NCBI GenBank assembly: GCA_944392595.1
Contig: CALXXD010000001.1
Span: forward strand, 67,008-131,007
DNA length: 64,000 bases
Direction of reading: 5' to 3'
Origin: an uncultured Alphaproteobacteria bacterium
GTDB taxonomy: Bacteria > Pseudomonadota > Alphaproteobacteria > Rs-D84
Shown here: positions 15,585 through 25,091 of the stretch, piece after piece
How positions within the stretch are numbered: the stretch's first letter is position 1
Layout: each line of letters begins with the position of its first letter
Made by a program: the position numbers and the translations under genes
The notes under the pieces: model-generated
The model's database searches: none
Told to the model about the DNA's origin: nothing
Seen by the model: the letters and a program-made list of their open reading frames with translations, nothing else

Positions 15585-16925
15585 ATGAAAAAAATATTTA
15601 CAGTTTTGGCGGCGATGCTGCCGATTACCGCCATGGCAGGCGAAGATAATTGTCGTACAATGACAACCGTGCCGGATGGCGAATTAACCCTGCAACAGGT
15701 TATTGAACTGGGACTGTGCCGGAATCCTGAAACGGCGGCGGCGTATTTATCGTTGGAATCTGCGCGTTTTAATAAAAATTCCGGGTATTCGCAATATTTA
15801 CCGTCGGTCAGTGCGTCTGCATCCGCAAGTTTGCCGTATCGTAACAACGAATTTGCAGATTGGTCGTATGGCGCGTCGATTTCTGCATCTTATTTGATAT
15901 TTGATTTTGGAAAACGTTTGTCTGATATAAACCAGTTAATAGATACTTGGCGTGCAACCGGATTTGATTACAGCGAATCTGTCCAAAATTATGTCTATGG
16001 TGTTATTGGGGCGTATTACGCGTTGTTAAACGCCAATGCCGACGTATTTACGGCGCACGCCGTACAGCAAGTGTCACAAACCGCCAAAGATATGGCCGAT
16101 ACAAAATACAAGGCCGGCGTTGTGGCCAAGGCTGACGTATTAAAGGCCAAGGTTACATTGGCCAGCAGCGAATTGGAATTGGAACGCGCCAAAAACAATC
16201 GCGAAATTGCCAAGGGCACATTGTTGGCTAAATTGGCTTTCCCGGCCGATCAAGATATAAAAATTGCTGATATGCCCGCTGAATTTGGCAGTGCGGATGA
16301 AAACAAAAGTATTGACGAGTTAATCGAAATCGCACGCGAACGGCGGCCTGATTTACTGCGTGCAACCGCGAACAAAGACGCCGCATGGCACCGCAGAAAC
16401 AGCACGTTTTTATCAAATCTGCCAACAATTTCTGCAAGTGGCAGTTTATCGTGGAACAACACGCCATCCGATGTATATAACGCCGGATCTGACCAATGGA
16501 GTGGCAGTATCGGTATCCGTGCATCCATGCCAATATTTACCGGATTTTCCAATTTTTACAGCAGTCGCGCCGCCCAGGCAAATTATGAACGCGCAATCGA
16601 ACAAGAACGTCAAACCGTGGATAACGCAATGCTGGACGTGTTCAGCGCGTATCAGAATTATAAAACGGCGCAAACTGTGTTAAAGCAAACCGAAACTTTA
16701 TTGGAATCTGCGCGCGAGACGGAAAATGTTACCGCTGGTATGTACAAGGTTGGTAAAGCAACTATGTTGGATTGGCAGCAGGCTTTGGCAGACTTGGCCG
16801 ATGCGCACAAGCAAAACAACGCGGCAAAATACGATTTGTTCACAAAACGCGCCGCGTTGGCATTGTCAATAGGCGATATAAAAGATGGCTTAATCAAGGA
16901 CGAGGGGGAATCAACAGATGAATAA
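15585..16925 (+). CDS. TolC-family outer-membrane efflux channel
   Basis: 446 residues. Signal peptide MKKIFTVLAAMLPITAMA ends in AMA. Two internally repeated helical halves follow, each with TolC features: LTLQQVIELGLCRNPETAAAYL and the second-half RPDLLRATANKDAAW, plus GVVAKADVLKAKVTLASSEL and KVGKATMLDWQQALADLADA. Three subunits would form a channel through outer membrane and periplasm. Its stop overlaps the start of the MacA-like adaptor by 8 bases, so channel and adaptor are made together for a tripartite exporter. Confidence 0.9.
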   Translation: MKKIFTVLAAMLPITAMAGEDNCRTMTTVPDGELTLQQVIELGLCRNPETAAAYLSLESARFNKNSGYSQYLPSVSASASASLPYRNNEFADWSYGASISASYLIFDFGKRLSDINQLIDTWRATGFDYSESVQNYVYGVIGAYYALLNANADVFTAHAVQQVSQTAKDMADTKYKAGVVAKADVLKAKVTLASSELELERAKNNREIAKGTLLAKLAFPADQDIKIADMPAEFGSADENKSIDELIEIARERRPDLLRATANKDAAWHRRNSTFLSNLPTISASGSLSWNNTPSDVYNAGSDQWSGSIGIRASMPIFTGFSNFYSSRAAQANYERAIEQERQTVDNAMLDVFSAYQNYKTAQTVLKQTETLLESARETENVTAGMYKVGKATMLDWQQALADLADAHKQNNAAKYDLFTKRAALALSIGDIKDGLIKDEGESTDE

Positions 16926-18099
16926 GGAACAAAAACAACCGAAACAACACAGATTTTGGAACTGGGTACGGCGTCGTAAATGGTGGATTATTTTATTCAT
17001 TGTTGTGGCGGGTGGATTTCTGTATTTTATGGGTGGCGGTGAAAACCAGGGGACTGGATTTGCAACCGCGACAATATCGCGCGGAAACCTGCGCCAGGTT
17101 GTGACTGCTACTGGTGAAATTCAACCGCTGAACACCATTAACGTTGGGTCCCAGGTCAGTGGAACCATCGAGGCGATTTATGTCGATTATAATTCCAAAG
17201 TGAAAAAGGGCGACAAGTTATTGGAAATCGAACCGTCAGTGTTACAGGCGTCTGTGGATGAAGCGTACGCGTCGCTGGTCAGTGCCAAATCACAACTGAA
17301 TTACACCAAAAGCGAATATGAACGAAACAAAGAATTGTATGAAAAAGACTATATCGCGCGCGCAGATTTGGAATTGGCACAAACAAACTATGAACAAGCC
17401 GAACAGTCCGTTAAACGTATGCAGTCGCAATATGATCGTGCGGTGACTAATTTGGGTTACGCAACGATTACATCCCCCGTTGATGGCACTGTTATTTCGC
17501 GCCAGGTCGATGTTGGGCAAACTGTTGCTGCATCGTTCCAGACGCCTGATTTGTTCGAAATCGCCGAAGATTTGTCGAAAATGCAAATTGAAACCGCTGT
17601 ATCCGAGGCTGATATTGGTATGATTACCGAAGGGTTGCCCGTGACATTTACGGTTGATGCGTATCCAACCCAGACGTTCGAAGGCACTGTACGCCAAGTG
17701 CGTTTGTCGCCAACAATTACGTCAAACGTTGTGGTATATACCGTGGTCATTGACGTGGATAATTCTGATTTGCGTCTGAAACCTGGTATGACCGCGTTCG
17801 TGACAATTTTAATCTCTGAAAAAATTGACGTATGGAAAGTGCAAAATTCTGCGTTAATACTGCGCAATTTTGACGGAATTGTCGAAAATGCAGGTGATGC
17901 GACACCGTCCGACCATTTGGCAATCCAACGCATGATTGATGGCGTGCAGACTGTTTTATTGGTGCCATACGAAAAAGGTTTGGTTACTGCAACCGAGACC
18001 GAGATTATTTCCGACCAAATCCAGGATGGCGACAGGATTATATTCGGTCGGTATGGATTGGCATCAACCGGGTCCGCACGAATGGGACCGCCACGGTAA
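16918..18099 (+). CDS. MacA-like periplasmic adaptor (HlyD/membrane-fusion family)
   Basis: 393 residues. One N-terminal span (WWIILFIVVAGGFLYFMGG, about residues 22-40) anchors it. The lipoyl half-motifs ATGEIQPLNTINVGSQVSGT and YATITSPVDGTVISRQVDVG flank a coiled-coil hairpin (about residues 105-180). A beta-barrel domain follows (ETAVSEADIGMITEGLPVTF). It bridges the TolC-like channel and the MacB-like transporter. It is followed by a terminator, and the ATPase has its own promoter, so the exporter is encoded by two transcription units. Confidence 0.9.
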   Translation: MNKEQKQPKQHRFWNWVRRRKWWIILFIVVAGGFLYFMGGGENQGTGFATATISRGNLRQVVTATGEIQPLNTINVGSQVSGTIEAIYVDYNSKVKKGDKLLEIEPSVLQASVDEAYASLVSAKSQLNYTKSEYERNKELYEKDYIARADLELAQTNYEQAEQSVKRMQSQYDRAVTNLGYATITSPVDGTVISRQVDVGQTVAASFQTPDLFEIAEDLSKMQIETAVSEADIGMITEGLPVTFTVDAYPTQTFEGTVRQVRLSPTITSNVVVYTVVIDVDNSDLRLKPGMTAFVTILISEKIDVWKVQNSALILRNFDGIVENAGDATPSDHLAIQRMIDGVQTVLLVPYEKGLVTATETEIISDQIQDGDRIIFGRYGLASTGSARMGPPR

Positions 18100-18107
18100 T
18101 ATGAACC

Positions 18108-18131
18108 CACCGGCAAATGCCGGTGTTTTTT
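18108..18131 (+). terminator. Terminator after macA
   Basis: CACCGGC / GCCGGTG stem with loop AAAT and a T6 run. Confidence 0.88.
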
Positions 18132-18152
18132 AATTATTTACCATGTAACAAC

Positions 18153-18181
18153 TTTTCAATTTTGTAAAAAAATGATATAAT
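18153..18181 (+). promoter_or_regulatory. Promoter of the MacB ATPase/permease pair
   Basis: TGATATAAT (18173-18181) is an extended -10, with TTTTCA (18153-18158) at 17-base spacing as a weak -35. It matches the tolC promoter element. Confidence 0.55.
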
Positions 18182-18207
18182 GTGCGGGACAAGCAAGAGA
18201 ATGTAGT

Positions 18208-18951
18208 ATGAAGAAAAAATCCACAAAATCTGATGATGTAAAAATTATTTCTATGAAGAAAATCTGTAAAAGTTTCCCGGTTGAAATGGGTGGCGAGCAG
18301 CAGGTTTTATTCGATATAACATTCGATGTGCATCAGGGTGAATTTGTATCCATTATGGGCCCGTCGGGCAGTGGTAAATCCACATGTATGAACATAATCG
18401 GCGCGTTGGATACACCAACCAGTGGCACATACGAACTGTACGGACGTGACGTAACGCATTTGACGTCTGACGAATTGGCCGTTGTTCGTAATGAATATAT
18501 CGGGTTTGTGTTCCAGCAATTTAATCTTTTGGCTAAACGCAGTGTGTTGGATAATGTGATGTTGCCTTTGATGTATCGCGGTTTGCCGATGGATGAACGT
18601 ATATCACGTGCGCGCGAGATGTTAAAGCGTGTCGGGTTGGAAAATTTTGAATCTTATTTGCCAACGCAATTGTCGGGTGGGATGAAACAACGTGTTGCCA
18701 TCGCGCGCGCGTTGGCGGGCAATCCCAAACTGATTCTGGCGGACGAGCCGACTGGTGCGTTGGACAGTAAAATGGGAAATGATATTTTAACATTCTTTAA
18801 AAAATTAAACCAAGAAATGGGCATTACAATCGTTATGATTACCCACGAATTTGAAATCGCCCAATATTCGAATCGCTTGATTCACATATATGACGGACGC
18901 ATAACTTACGATGGACGCGTGCCACGTGACGAACGCGTGTTACAAAAATAA
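18208..18951 (+). CDS. MacB-type ABC transporter ATPase
   Basis: 247 residues, LolD/MacB class. Walker A is MGPSGSGKSTCMN, the Q-loop is FVFQQFNLLAKRSVLDN, the signature is LSGGMKQRVAIARALAG, Walker B is LILADEPTGALD and the H-loop is VMITHEFEIA. In E. coli MacB this domain is fused to the permease; here it is a separate gene followed after 23 bases by the permease. It powers a mechanotransmission pump that pushes substrate through TolC from the periplasm. Confidence 0.92.
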   Translation: MKKKSTKSDDVKIISMKKICKSFPVEMGGEQQVLFDITFDVHQGEFVSIMGPSGSGKSTCMNIIGALDTPTSGTYELYGRDVTHLTSDELAVVRNEYIGFVFQQFNLLAKRSVLDNVMLPLMYRGLPMDERISRAREMLKRVGLENFESYLPTQLSGGMKQRVAIARALAGNPKLILADEPTGALDSKMGNDILTFFKKLNQEMGITIVMITHEFEIAQYSNRLIHIYDGRITYDGRVPRDERVLQK

Positions 18952-18974
18952 TTTCAAAACAGGGGACGCGTAAA

Positions 18975-20192
18975 ATGACTTTTAATGATATTTTCAAAGA
19001 ATCTTGGCTGTCCATCAGCGGGAACAAAGTTCGTTCTTTTTTAACCGTGTTGGGTATTATTATCGGCGTTATGGCCGTGGTGATAATGGTTGCAGTTGGT
19101 GAAACGGTGTCAAAACAAATCAGCGACCAGTTTTCGTCCCTGGGGACTGGGACAATTATGATTCGCGCAGGCGCGGCGCAAAGCGCGGGGGTGCGTACGG
19201 GTAATCGACAAACTTTAACTATCCAAGATGCTGAATTCATCGGTCAATTGCCCGATGTCGCCGCATTCAGCCCCATACAAAATGCCGCCGCCCAGGTTAT
19301 TTATGGTAATCAAAACTGGGCAACGTCCATGGTTGGTGCATATCCTGGTTATGAACAAGTGCAAAATCTGGAAATGAAATACGGCACGTTTTTTAATCAG
19401 TCTGCCGTGCGCAATGGTTCAACATACGCCATTATCGGCCCCCAGACGGCCGAAGAATTACAAATGCCTGAAAACCCAGTTGGCGAAATTATCCGCGTGC
19501 AAAATATGCCTTTTACCATTATCGGCGTCACAAAAGAACGCGGCGATTCCATAATGGGCAGCCAGGACGATATGATTATTATCCCAATTACCACACTGAA
19601 AAAACGTTTGCAGGGCAGCCGTTTTCCAAACTCGGTTAATATGGTTACATTGAAACTGACCGATAATGCAGATAACGCGTTGGCAATTGAACAAATAACC
19701 GCACTGTTGCGCGACCGGCATAAATTGGCCGATGACGAAGCCGATGATTTCCAAATTATGGATATGAAGCAAGTGATGGAGGCCATGGATACCGTAACCG
19801 GTTATATGACAATGCTGTTAATTGCAATTGCGGCGGTGTCACTGTTGGTGGGGTCGATTGGTATTATGAATATGATGTTGGTGTCGGTTGCGGAACGCAC
19901 GCGCGAAATCGGCATACGCAAAGCCATTGGCGCACGCGAAAAACATATAATCATCCAGTTCTTGTCCGAAGCGATTTTGATATCGTTTATGGGGTCTATG
20001 ATTGGATTGGTGTTGGGTGTTGGTCTGTCCCAGGGTGTCGGGCGTTTCATAATGGATTATGAAGTACCGTTCAGTATGTGGCCGGTGATTGTATCTGTTA
20101 CGGTCGCGTTGGTTGTCGGGTTAGCGTCCGGCGTTATGCCGGCAATGAAGGCCGCAAAATTAAACCCGATTGACAGTTTGCGTTATGAATAA
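18975..20192 (+). CDS. MacB-type ABC transporter permease
   Basis: 405 residues with the MacB/FtsX layout: span 1 near residues 21-45 (VLGIIIGVMAVVIMVAVGET), a large periplasmic MacB_PCD domain to about residue 270, then three C-terminal spans (MLLIAIAAVSLLVGSIGIMN, LISFMGSMIGLVLGVGL, VIVSVTVALVVGLASGVMP). The conserved ERTREIGIRKAIGAR cytosolic loop contacts the ATPase. With the preceding ATPase, the MacA-like adaptor and the TolC-like channel it makes a complete export system. Substrate unknown; peptides, macrolides or siderophores are typical. Confidence 0.92.
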   Translation: MTFNDIFKESWLSISGNKVRSFLTVLGIIIGVMAVVIMVAVGETVSKQISDQFSSLGTGTIMIRAGAAQSAGVRTGNRQTLTIQDAEFIGQLPDVAAFSPIQNAAAQVIYGNQNWATSMVGAYPGYEQVQNLEMKYGTFFNQSAVRNGSTYAIIGPQTAEELQMPENPVGEIIRVQNMPFTIIGVTKERGDSIMGSQDDMIIIPITTLKKRLQGSRFPNSVNMVTLKLTDNADNALAIEQITALLRDRHKLADDEADDFQIMDMKQVMEAMDTVTGYMTMLLIAIAAVSLLVGSIGIMNMMLVSVAERTREIGIRKAIGAREKHIIIQFLSEAILISFMGSMIGLVLGVGLSQGVGRFIMDYEVPFSMWPVIVSVTVALVVGLASGVMPAMKAAKLNPIDSLRYE

Positions 20193-20225
20193 AAAAAAAC
20201 ACCGGCATTTGCCGGTGTTTTTTTT

Positions 20226-20226
<1 letters not shown>
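20191..20226. terminator. Bidirectional terminator between macB permease and mreB
   Basis: CACCGGC / GCCGGTG stem with loop ATTT, with nine A before and more than nine T after. It serves both convergent genes. Confidence 0.9.
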
Positions 20227-21344
<1,118 letters not shown>

Positions 21345-21413
21345 GCCGCGTGCCACATAATTTTGCGCTTTTTTATTTGATTATGCCGATATTATGGTAA
21401 TATTACCGTCGTT

Positions 21414-21758
21414 ATGCGAAATACTATTAAAAAACATGAAGATTTTTTGCCGGGCGAAAATGATATAAACGCGCAAAGCGAATTTTTCTATGTGCGTGGA
21501 ATGCCGACCAAATTCCCAGGCGACGCGCGATATGGAATTACCGCAACAAAGCGCACTTTCAAATTGGCGGTGCATCGCAATCGGGCAAAACGTTTGCTGC
21601 GCGATTGGATTCGGCATCACGAAGATTTGTTGTGCGACAACCTGGATTACGTTTTCGTTGCACGCCACGGCATATTAAACGCGACCCGCGATGCGGGGCG
21701 TACCGCCATGCGCAAGGCTTTGGCATATATCAAAAAATTAAATGCGACAAAAAAATAA
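21414..21758 (+). CDS. rnpA: Ribonuclease P protein component
   Basis: 114 residues, normal size. The RNR signature is LAVHRNRAKRLLRDWIR, with ARYGITATKRTFK before and LDYVFVARHGIL after. It assists the RNase P RNA in cutting tRNA 5' leaders. rpmH, which usually precedes it, is not present in the gap to mreB. A 12-bp palindrome GGTAATATTACC (21396-21407) lies just upstream and may regulate it. It overlaps yidD by 17 bases. Confidence 0.92.
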   Translation: MRNTIKKHEDFLPGENDINAQSEFFYVRGMPTKFPGDARYGITATKRTFKLAVHRNRAKRLLRDWIRHHEDLLCDNLDYVFVARHGILNATRDAGRTAMRKALAYIKKLNATKK

Positions 21759-21978
21759 CATTTTTCAAAAGATGGCAATCTCGTTGGTGCGAATGTACCA
21801 ATTGTGCATATCACCATTTATTGGTGGGCGCGCGGCGTGCCGTTTTACCCCAACGTGCAGTGAATATACCGCAATTGCAATCGAAAAATATGGTGTTTGG
21901 CGCGGGACAATTATGGGATTGCGGCGGATATTACGCTGTCGGCCAGGCGGTGGATTTGGGTACGATCCCGTCCCTTGA
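21742..21978 (+). CDS. yidD: YidD, membrane-protein insertion efficiency factor
   Basis: 78 residues. The family core is ISPFIGGRAACRFTPTCSEY followed by TAIAIEKYGVWRGTIMGLRR and RILRCRPGGGFGYDPVP. The N-terminal amphipathic helix binds the inner membrane, where YidD helps YidC insert proteins. It follows rnpA as usual, but yidC does not follow; the accBC genes do. Its 3' end contains the accB promoter. Confidence 0.93.
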   Translation: MRQKNNIFQKMAISLVRMYQLCISPFIGGRAACRFTPTCSEYTAIAIEKYGVWRGTIMGLRRILRCRPGGGFGYDPVP

Positions 21979-22002
21979 CATGCGCGTCGATTGTGCTAGA
22001 AT
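21975..22002 (+). promoter_or_regulatory. Strong promoter of accBC inside the yidD 3' end
   Basis: Perfect TTGACA (21975-21980), 16-base spacer, TAGAAT (21997-22002). It leaves a leader of about 60 bases before accB. Confidence 0.75.
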
Positions 22003-22071
22003 TTTAGTTACGTTGAAATTCAGGACAGATTCTGATATAAAAGAAAGTATAGATACATAAAAGGATTAAAA

Positions 22072-22524
22072 ATGTCATTTCGTGCAACCGTTGAGTCTAT
22101 GTCGAAAATAATGGATGAAATGGGGATTACTGAATTGGATTTGGAACGCCAGTTTTTGTTTGGCGTTTATCGCAAACATATTCACCTGTCTAAACAGCAG
22201 GCGGCAGCCGTTGCTATGCCGAATTTTCCGGTGGCGGCTGAATCCAAAAACACAAACAGCGAACCGGCCGGTGGCGAGAATGCCGTTAATGGTTACGCGT
22301 TAAAATCGCCAATGGTGGGCGTTGCTTATTTGGCCCCGGAGCCCGGCGCAAAGCCATTTACATCGGTCGGCGCACAAATCAAGGCCGGCGATACGGTCGC
22401 TTTAATCGAGGCCATGAAAACATTTAACCCGATTAAATCTGATAAAGATGGCGTGGTAAAAGAAATCTTGGTTTCCGATGGCCAGGCTGTGGAATTCGAT
22501 CAACCGATTATTGTTATTGAATAA
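22072..22524 (+). CDS. accB: Biotin carboxyl carrier protein of acetyl-CoA carboxylase
   Basis: 150 residues. A helical N-terminus (MSKIMDEMGITELDLERQF), a short variable linker, then the biotinyl domain from about residue 75: SPMVGVAYLAPEPGAKPF with the protruding thumb, and the biotinylated lysine in LIEAMKTFNPI. The usual motif is EAMKMMN; the TF here is a mild change. It carries carboxybiotin between AccC and AccAD in fatty-acid synthesis. It is 7 bases from accC. Confidence 0.95.
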   Translation: MSFRATVESMSKIMDEMGITELDLERQFLFGVYRKHIHLSKQQAAAVAMPNFPVAAESKNTNSEPAGGENAVNGYALKSPMVGVAYLAPEPGAKPFTSVGAQIKAGDTVALIEAMKTFNPIKSDKDGVVKEILVSDGQAVEFDQPIIVIE

Positions 22525-22531
22525 TTAAAAA

Positions 22532-23890
22532 ATGTCTCAAATAAAAAAAGTCTTGATTGCCAATCGCGGGGAAATCGCGCTGCGTATTATTCGCGCGTGC
22601 CGCGATATGGGTATTCGCACGGTTGCAGTATATTCAACCGTCGATAAAAACGCCATGCATGTACAATTGGCGGACGAATCTGTGTGTATCGGTCCGGGCC
22701 CCAGCAAGGATTCTTATCTGAATGAATCTGCGATTTTAACCGCGGCGTTATTGACCAATTCGGACGCAATTCACCCGGGTTACGGATTTTTATCCGAACG
22801 CGCAGATTTTGCCCAGAAAGTCGAACAACATGGTTTAATCTGGATTGGGCCATCGGCCGCCATGATTGAAAAAATGGGCGATAAAGTTAATGCAAAACGT
22901 ACTGCTATCGAATGCGGATTGCCCGTTGTGCCGGGGTCTGATGGCGCGGTTGAAACGTTGGAAGATGCGTATGCGTGGGCCGAAAAAATCGGTTATCCCG
23001 TTATGTTAAAGGCCGCCGCAGGTGGCGGTGGGCGCGGTATTCGTCCGGTTATGAATGCCGACCAGATGGCCGAAGCGTTTCAGATGACAAAGAACGAGGC
23101 CAAATCTGGATTCGGCGATGATACACTGTATATGGAAAAATTATTGTTGCATCCGCGTCATATTGAATTCCAGGTATTGGGCGATACACATGGCAATGTT
23201 GTGATTTTTGGTGAACGCGATTGTTCGCTGCAACGCAAAAATCAAAAAGTTATGGAGGAATGCCCCGCCGCAATTCTGACCCAGAAACAGCGCGACGATA
23301 TGATTGAAATCTGTAAAAACGCCGCGAAAAAAATGGGATATGTCAATGCGGGTACGTTCGAATTTATGTTCGAAGATGGCAAATTTTATTTCTTGGAAAT
23401 GAATACGCGTTTGCAGGTTGAACATCCTGTTACTGAAATGGTTTATGGTGTTGATTTGGTGCGCGAACAGATTCGCGTCGCGGCCGGTGAAAAATTGGGA
23501 TATACGCAATCTAATGTCGTTCCACACGGTCATGCGATTGAATTCCGCATAAATGCCGAAGACCCAGAAAACTTTATCCCAAATCCGGGCAAAATAACGC
23601 TGTATGCGCCGTCGGGCGGGATGGGCGTGCGCGTGGATAGTGCCGTTTATACAGGATACACTATTCCGCCGACATACGATTCCATGATTGCAAAATTGAT
23701 TGTGCATGCGCCGTCGCGGCCGGCGTGCATAATGCGTGCAACACGTGCGTTGGACGAATTTGTTATCGAAGGCGTAAAAACAACGATTCCGTTACAGCAA
23801 AAATTATTAAAAAATCGCGATGTAAAAACGCTGAATTTTGATAATCATTGGTTGGAATCTTATTTGAAATCGGAAAAAGAAAAGAAATAA
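22532..23890 (+). CDS. accC: Biotin carboxylase subunit of acetyl-CoA carboxylase
   Basis: 452 residues, full length. The N-terminal biotin-carboxylase domain is KVLIANRGEIALRIIRACRD. The ATP-grasp glycine loop is LKAAAGGGGRGIRPV, catalytic residues are in FLEMNTRLQVEHPVTEMVYG, and the C-terminal domain begins around GHAIEFRINAEDP. It carboxylates the biotin on AccB using ATP and bicarbonate. It ends at a CCGG-family terminator. Confidence 0.97.
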   Translation: MSQIKKVLIANRGEIALRIIRACRDMGIRTVAVYSTVDKNAMHVQLADESVCIGPGPSKDSYLNESAILTAALLTNSDAIHPGYGFLSERADFAQKVEQHGLIWIGPSAAMIEKMGDKVNAKRTAIECGLPVVPGSDGAVETLEDAYAWAEKIGYPVMLKAAAGGGGRGIRPVMNADQMAEAFQMTKNEAKSGFGDDTLYMEKLLLHPRHIEFQVLGDTHGNVVIFGERDCSLQRKNQKVMEECPAAILTQKQRDDMIEICKNAAKKMGYVNAGTFEFMFEDGKFYFLEMNTRLQVEHPVTEMVYGVDLVREQIRVAAGEKLGYTQSNVVPHGHAIEFRINAEDPENFIPNPGKITLYAPSGGMGVRVDSAVYTGYTIPPTYDSMIAKLIVHAPSRPACIMRATRALDEFVIEGVKTTIPLQQKLLKNRDVKTLNFDNHWLESYLKSEKEKK

Positions 23891-23893
23891 AAA

Positions 23894-23917
23894 ACGCCGG
23901 CAATCGCCGGTGTTTTT
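23894..23917 (+). terminator. Terminator of accBC
   Basis: ACGCCGG / CCGGTGT stem (one G-T pair), loop CAATCG, then TTTT. Confidence 0.8.
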
Positions 23918-23989
23918 GTTAAAAATTTTCGTTATATTTATGAACTAAAATTATTGTTATATAAGAGTATTTTTTATACTCTGTATTAT

Positions 23990-24310
23990 ATGAAAGAATA
24001 TCATTTCTGGGTTTATATATTATTTAATGAACGCGCCAAGGCAACCTATATTGGCGTTACAAATAATCTGGAACGCCGTATGATAGAACATAAAATGGGG
24101 TTAATTCGCGGATATACAAAAACACATAAAATTGATAAGTTGGCATATTTTGAACATTACAAATACATAGACGACGCTATAAAACGCGAAAAGATATTAA
24201 AAAAATGGAATCGCGCTTGGAAATATAGGTTAATAGAAACAATGAATCCCAATTGGGATGATTTGGCCGTCGGGCTGGATGAATATATAAAAAACATGGT
24301 CGATGTATAA
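23990..24310 (+). CDS. Small GIY-YIG endonuclease-domain protein (YhbQ/UPF0213-like)
   Basis: 106 residues from the ATG at 23990. The nuclease signature is HFWVYILFNERAKATYIGVT followed by NNLERRMIEHK, with conserved Tyr, Arg and the late Glu in a KREKILKKWNRAWK helix. Single-domain proteins like this are widespread; some cut branched or damaged DNA, most are uncharacterised. The leader has a small hairpin AGAGTAT/ATACTCT (23964-23982). The gene is followed directly by REP-like palindromes, a frequent association for such nucleases. Confidence 0.88.
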   Translation: MKEYHFWVYILFNERAKATYIGVTNNLERRMIEHKMGLIRGYTKTHKIDKLAYFEHYKYIDDAIKREKILKKWNRAWKYRLIETMNPNWDDLAVGLDEYIKNMVDV

Positions 24311-24336
24311 AATATAATCACGTATTTACTATGTTT

Positions 24337-24363
24337 GTCATTCCCGCGCAGGCGGGAATAGGG
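24337..24363. repeat. REP-like palindrome, compact copy
   Basis: GTCATTCCCGCGCAGGCGGG plus AATAGGG: arms TTCCCGC and GCGGGAA can pair. This is the compact member of an inverted pair with 24471-24518. Confidence 0.75.
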
Positions 24364-24470
24364 TCTATTAAATTTGTGATGTGGATTACATATAAATAAA
24401 AACACAACGCTGAATTATTCCCCTGATTAAATAACTAATAACAACCCAAGCCCTATTCCCGCCTTAACCA

Positions 24471-24518
24471 CCCCACAAATACGTTCGTATTTGCGGGGAC
24501 CCCGGGCGCGGGAATGAC
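24471..24518. repeat. REP-like palindrome, inverted copy invaded by a second palindrome
   Basis: It starts CCTATTCCCGCC and ends GCGCGGGAATGAC, the inverse of the compact copy, but its loop holds an extra palindrome CCCCACAAATACG / CGTATTTGCGGGG. A further decayed relative (GTATTTCCCCAC ... GGGAATGAC) follows at 24546-24602. Apart from these repeats and the tRNA promoter, 24311-24703 shows no gene. Confidence 0.65.
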
Positions 24519-24653
24519 AAGTTAAGGGACTAAGTGACTAGTCACGTATTTCCCCACACACACGCCCCAATCACCCACGCGACACGTCGCCTGGGAATGA
24601 CAAAGTCAAATGTGTGTTTTAATCGAATAAAGCCGAATAAAAACAATTTAATA

Positions 24654-24681
24654 TTGCAATCTGAAATTTGTTTGGTATAAT
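24654..24681 (+). promoter_or_regulatory. Promoter of the tRNA-Val(GAC) region
   Basis: TTGCAA (24654-24659), 16-base spacer, TATAAT (24676-24681). It lies just upstream of the decayed tRNA, so that copy would be transcribed ahead of the intact one. Confidence 0.65.
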
Positions 24682-24703
24682 TTATGCGCTTTGTAAGAGT
24701 TTT

Positions 24704-24777
24704 GGGTGGTTTGTTCAATTGGTAAGCCGCGTACGTTGATATCGTAAAGGTCGCTGGTTTCATGGACAAATCACCAG
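24704..24777 (+). pseudogene. Decayed tRNA-Val-like copy
   Basis: It starts GGGTGGTTTGTTCAATTGG and shares TACGTTGA-ATCGTAAAGGTCG with the intact tRNA-Val 85 bp downstream. The anticodon triplet now reads GAT, the T-arm (GCTGGTTTCATGGAC) no longer pairs and the acceptor 3' strand is disrupted. It appears to be a tandem duplicate that has lost function. Confidence 0.7.
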
Positions 24778-24788
24778 GAAACGGTTTT

Positions 24789-24865
24789 GGGTGGTTAGCT
24801 CAGTTGGTTAGAGCGTTACGTTGACATCGTAAAGGTCGTTGGTTCGAGTCCAATACCACCCACCA
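24789..24865 (+). tRNA. tRNA-Val(GAC)
   Basis: GGGTGGT acceptor strand, D-arm TTAGCTCAGTTGGTTAGAG, anticodon stem-loop TTACG-TTGACAT-CGTAA (GAC), T-arm GTTGGTTCGAGTCCAAT, then ACCACCC-A-CCA. All arms pair and CCA is encoded. Confidence 0.95.
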
Positions 24866-24889
24866 CCCTTCGCGAAACGCTTCGGGTGG
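24863..24889. repeat. 27-bp hairpin repeat starting at the CCA of tRNA-Val(GAC)
   Basis: CCACCCTTCGCGAAACGC then TTCGGGTGG folds on itself and has the same design as the hairpins at 3593-3736 downstream of the other tRNA-Val. A degenerate copy is at 24927-24953. No gene is seen in 24866-25091. Confidence 0.7.
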
Positions 24890-25042
24890 CAAGCCACCTA
24901 TTCGCAGGGCTATTTGGTTGTAAGTTGCCCATTCACGGAATGTTTCGGGTGGCGGGTCGCAAGGCATAGTAAAAAAAATAAAGTTATAAAAAATGATGCG
25001 AATGTATAAATAATCTTAATCAAAAATTCTGACGGGATTCGG

Positions 25043-25064
25043 TGGGCGCCCCGTTGGGCGCCCA
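25043..25064. terminator. Strong hairpin upstream of metG
   Basis: TGGGCGCCC / GGGCGCCCA, a perfect 9-bp stem with loop CGTT, 28 bases before metG. Without a strict T-run it could be a terminator for the tRNA transcript or a leader structure. Confidence 0.5.
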
Positions 25065-25091
25065 TATTGTTTTAATAAAAGGTATAAACAC

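Noticed and set aside
24704-24777. Functional tRNA-Ile(GAT)
   Set aside because: The anticodon triplet reads GAT but the T-arm and acceptor stem do not pair and the sequence is clearly a degraded copy of the neighbouring tRNA-Val.
25043-25091. T-box or SAM riboswitch ahead of metG
   Set aside because: The leader is too short and lacks the conserved T-box or S-box elements; only one simple hairpin is present.
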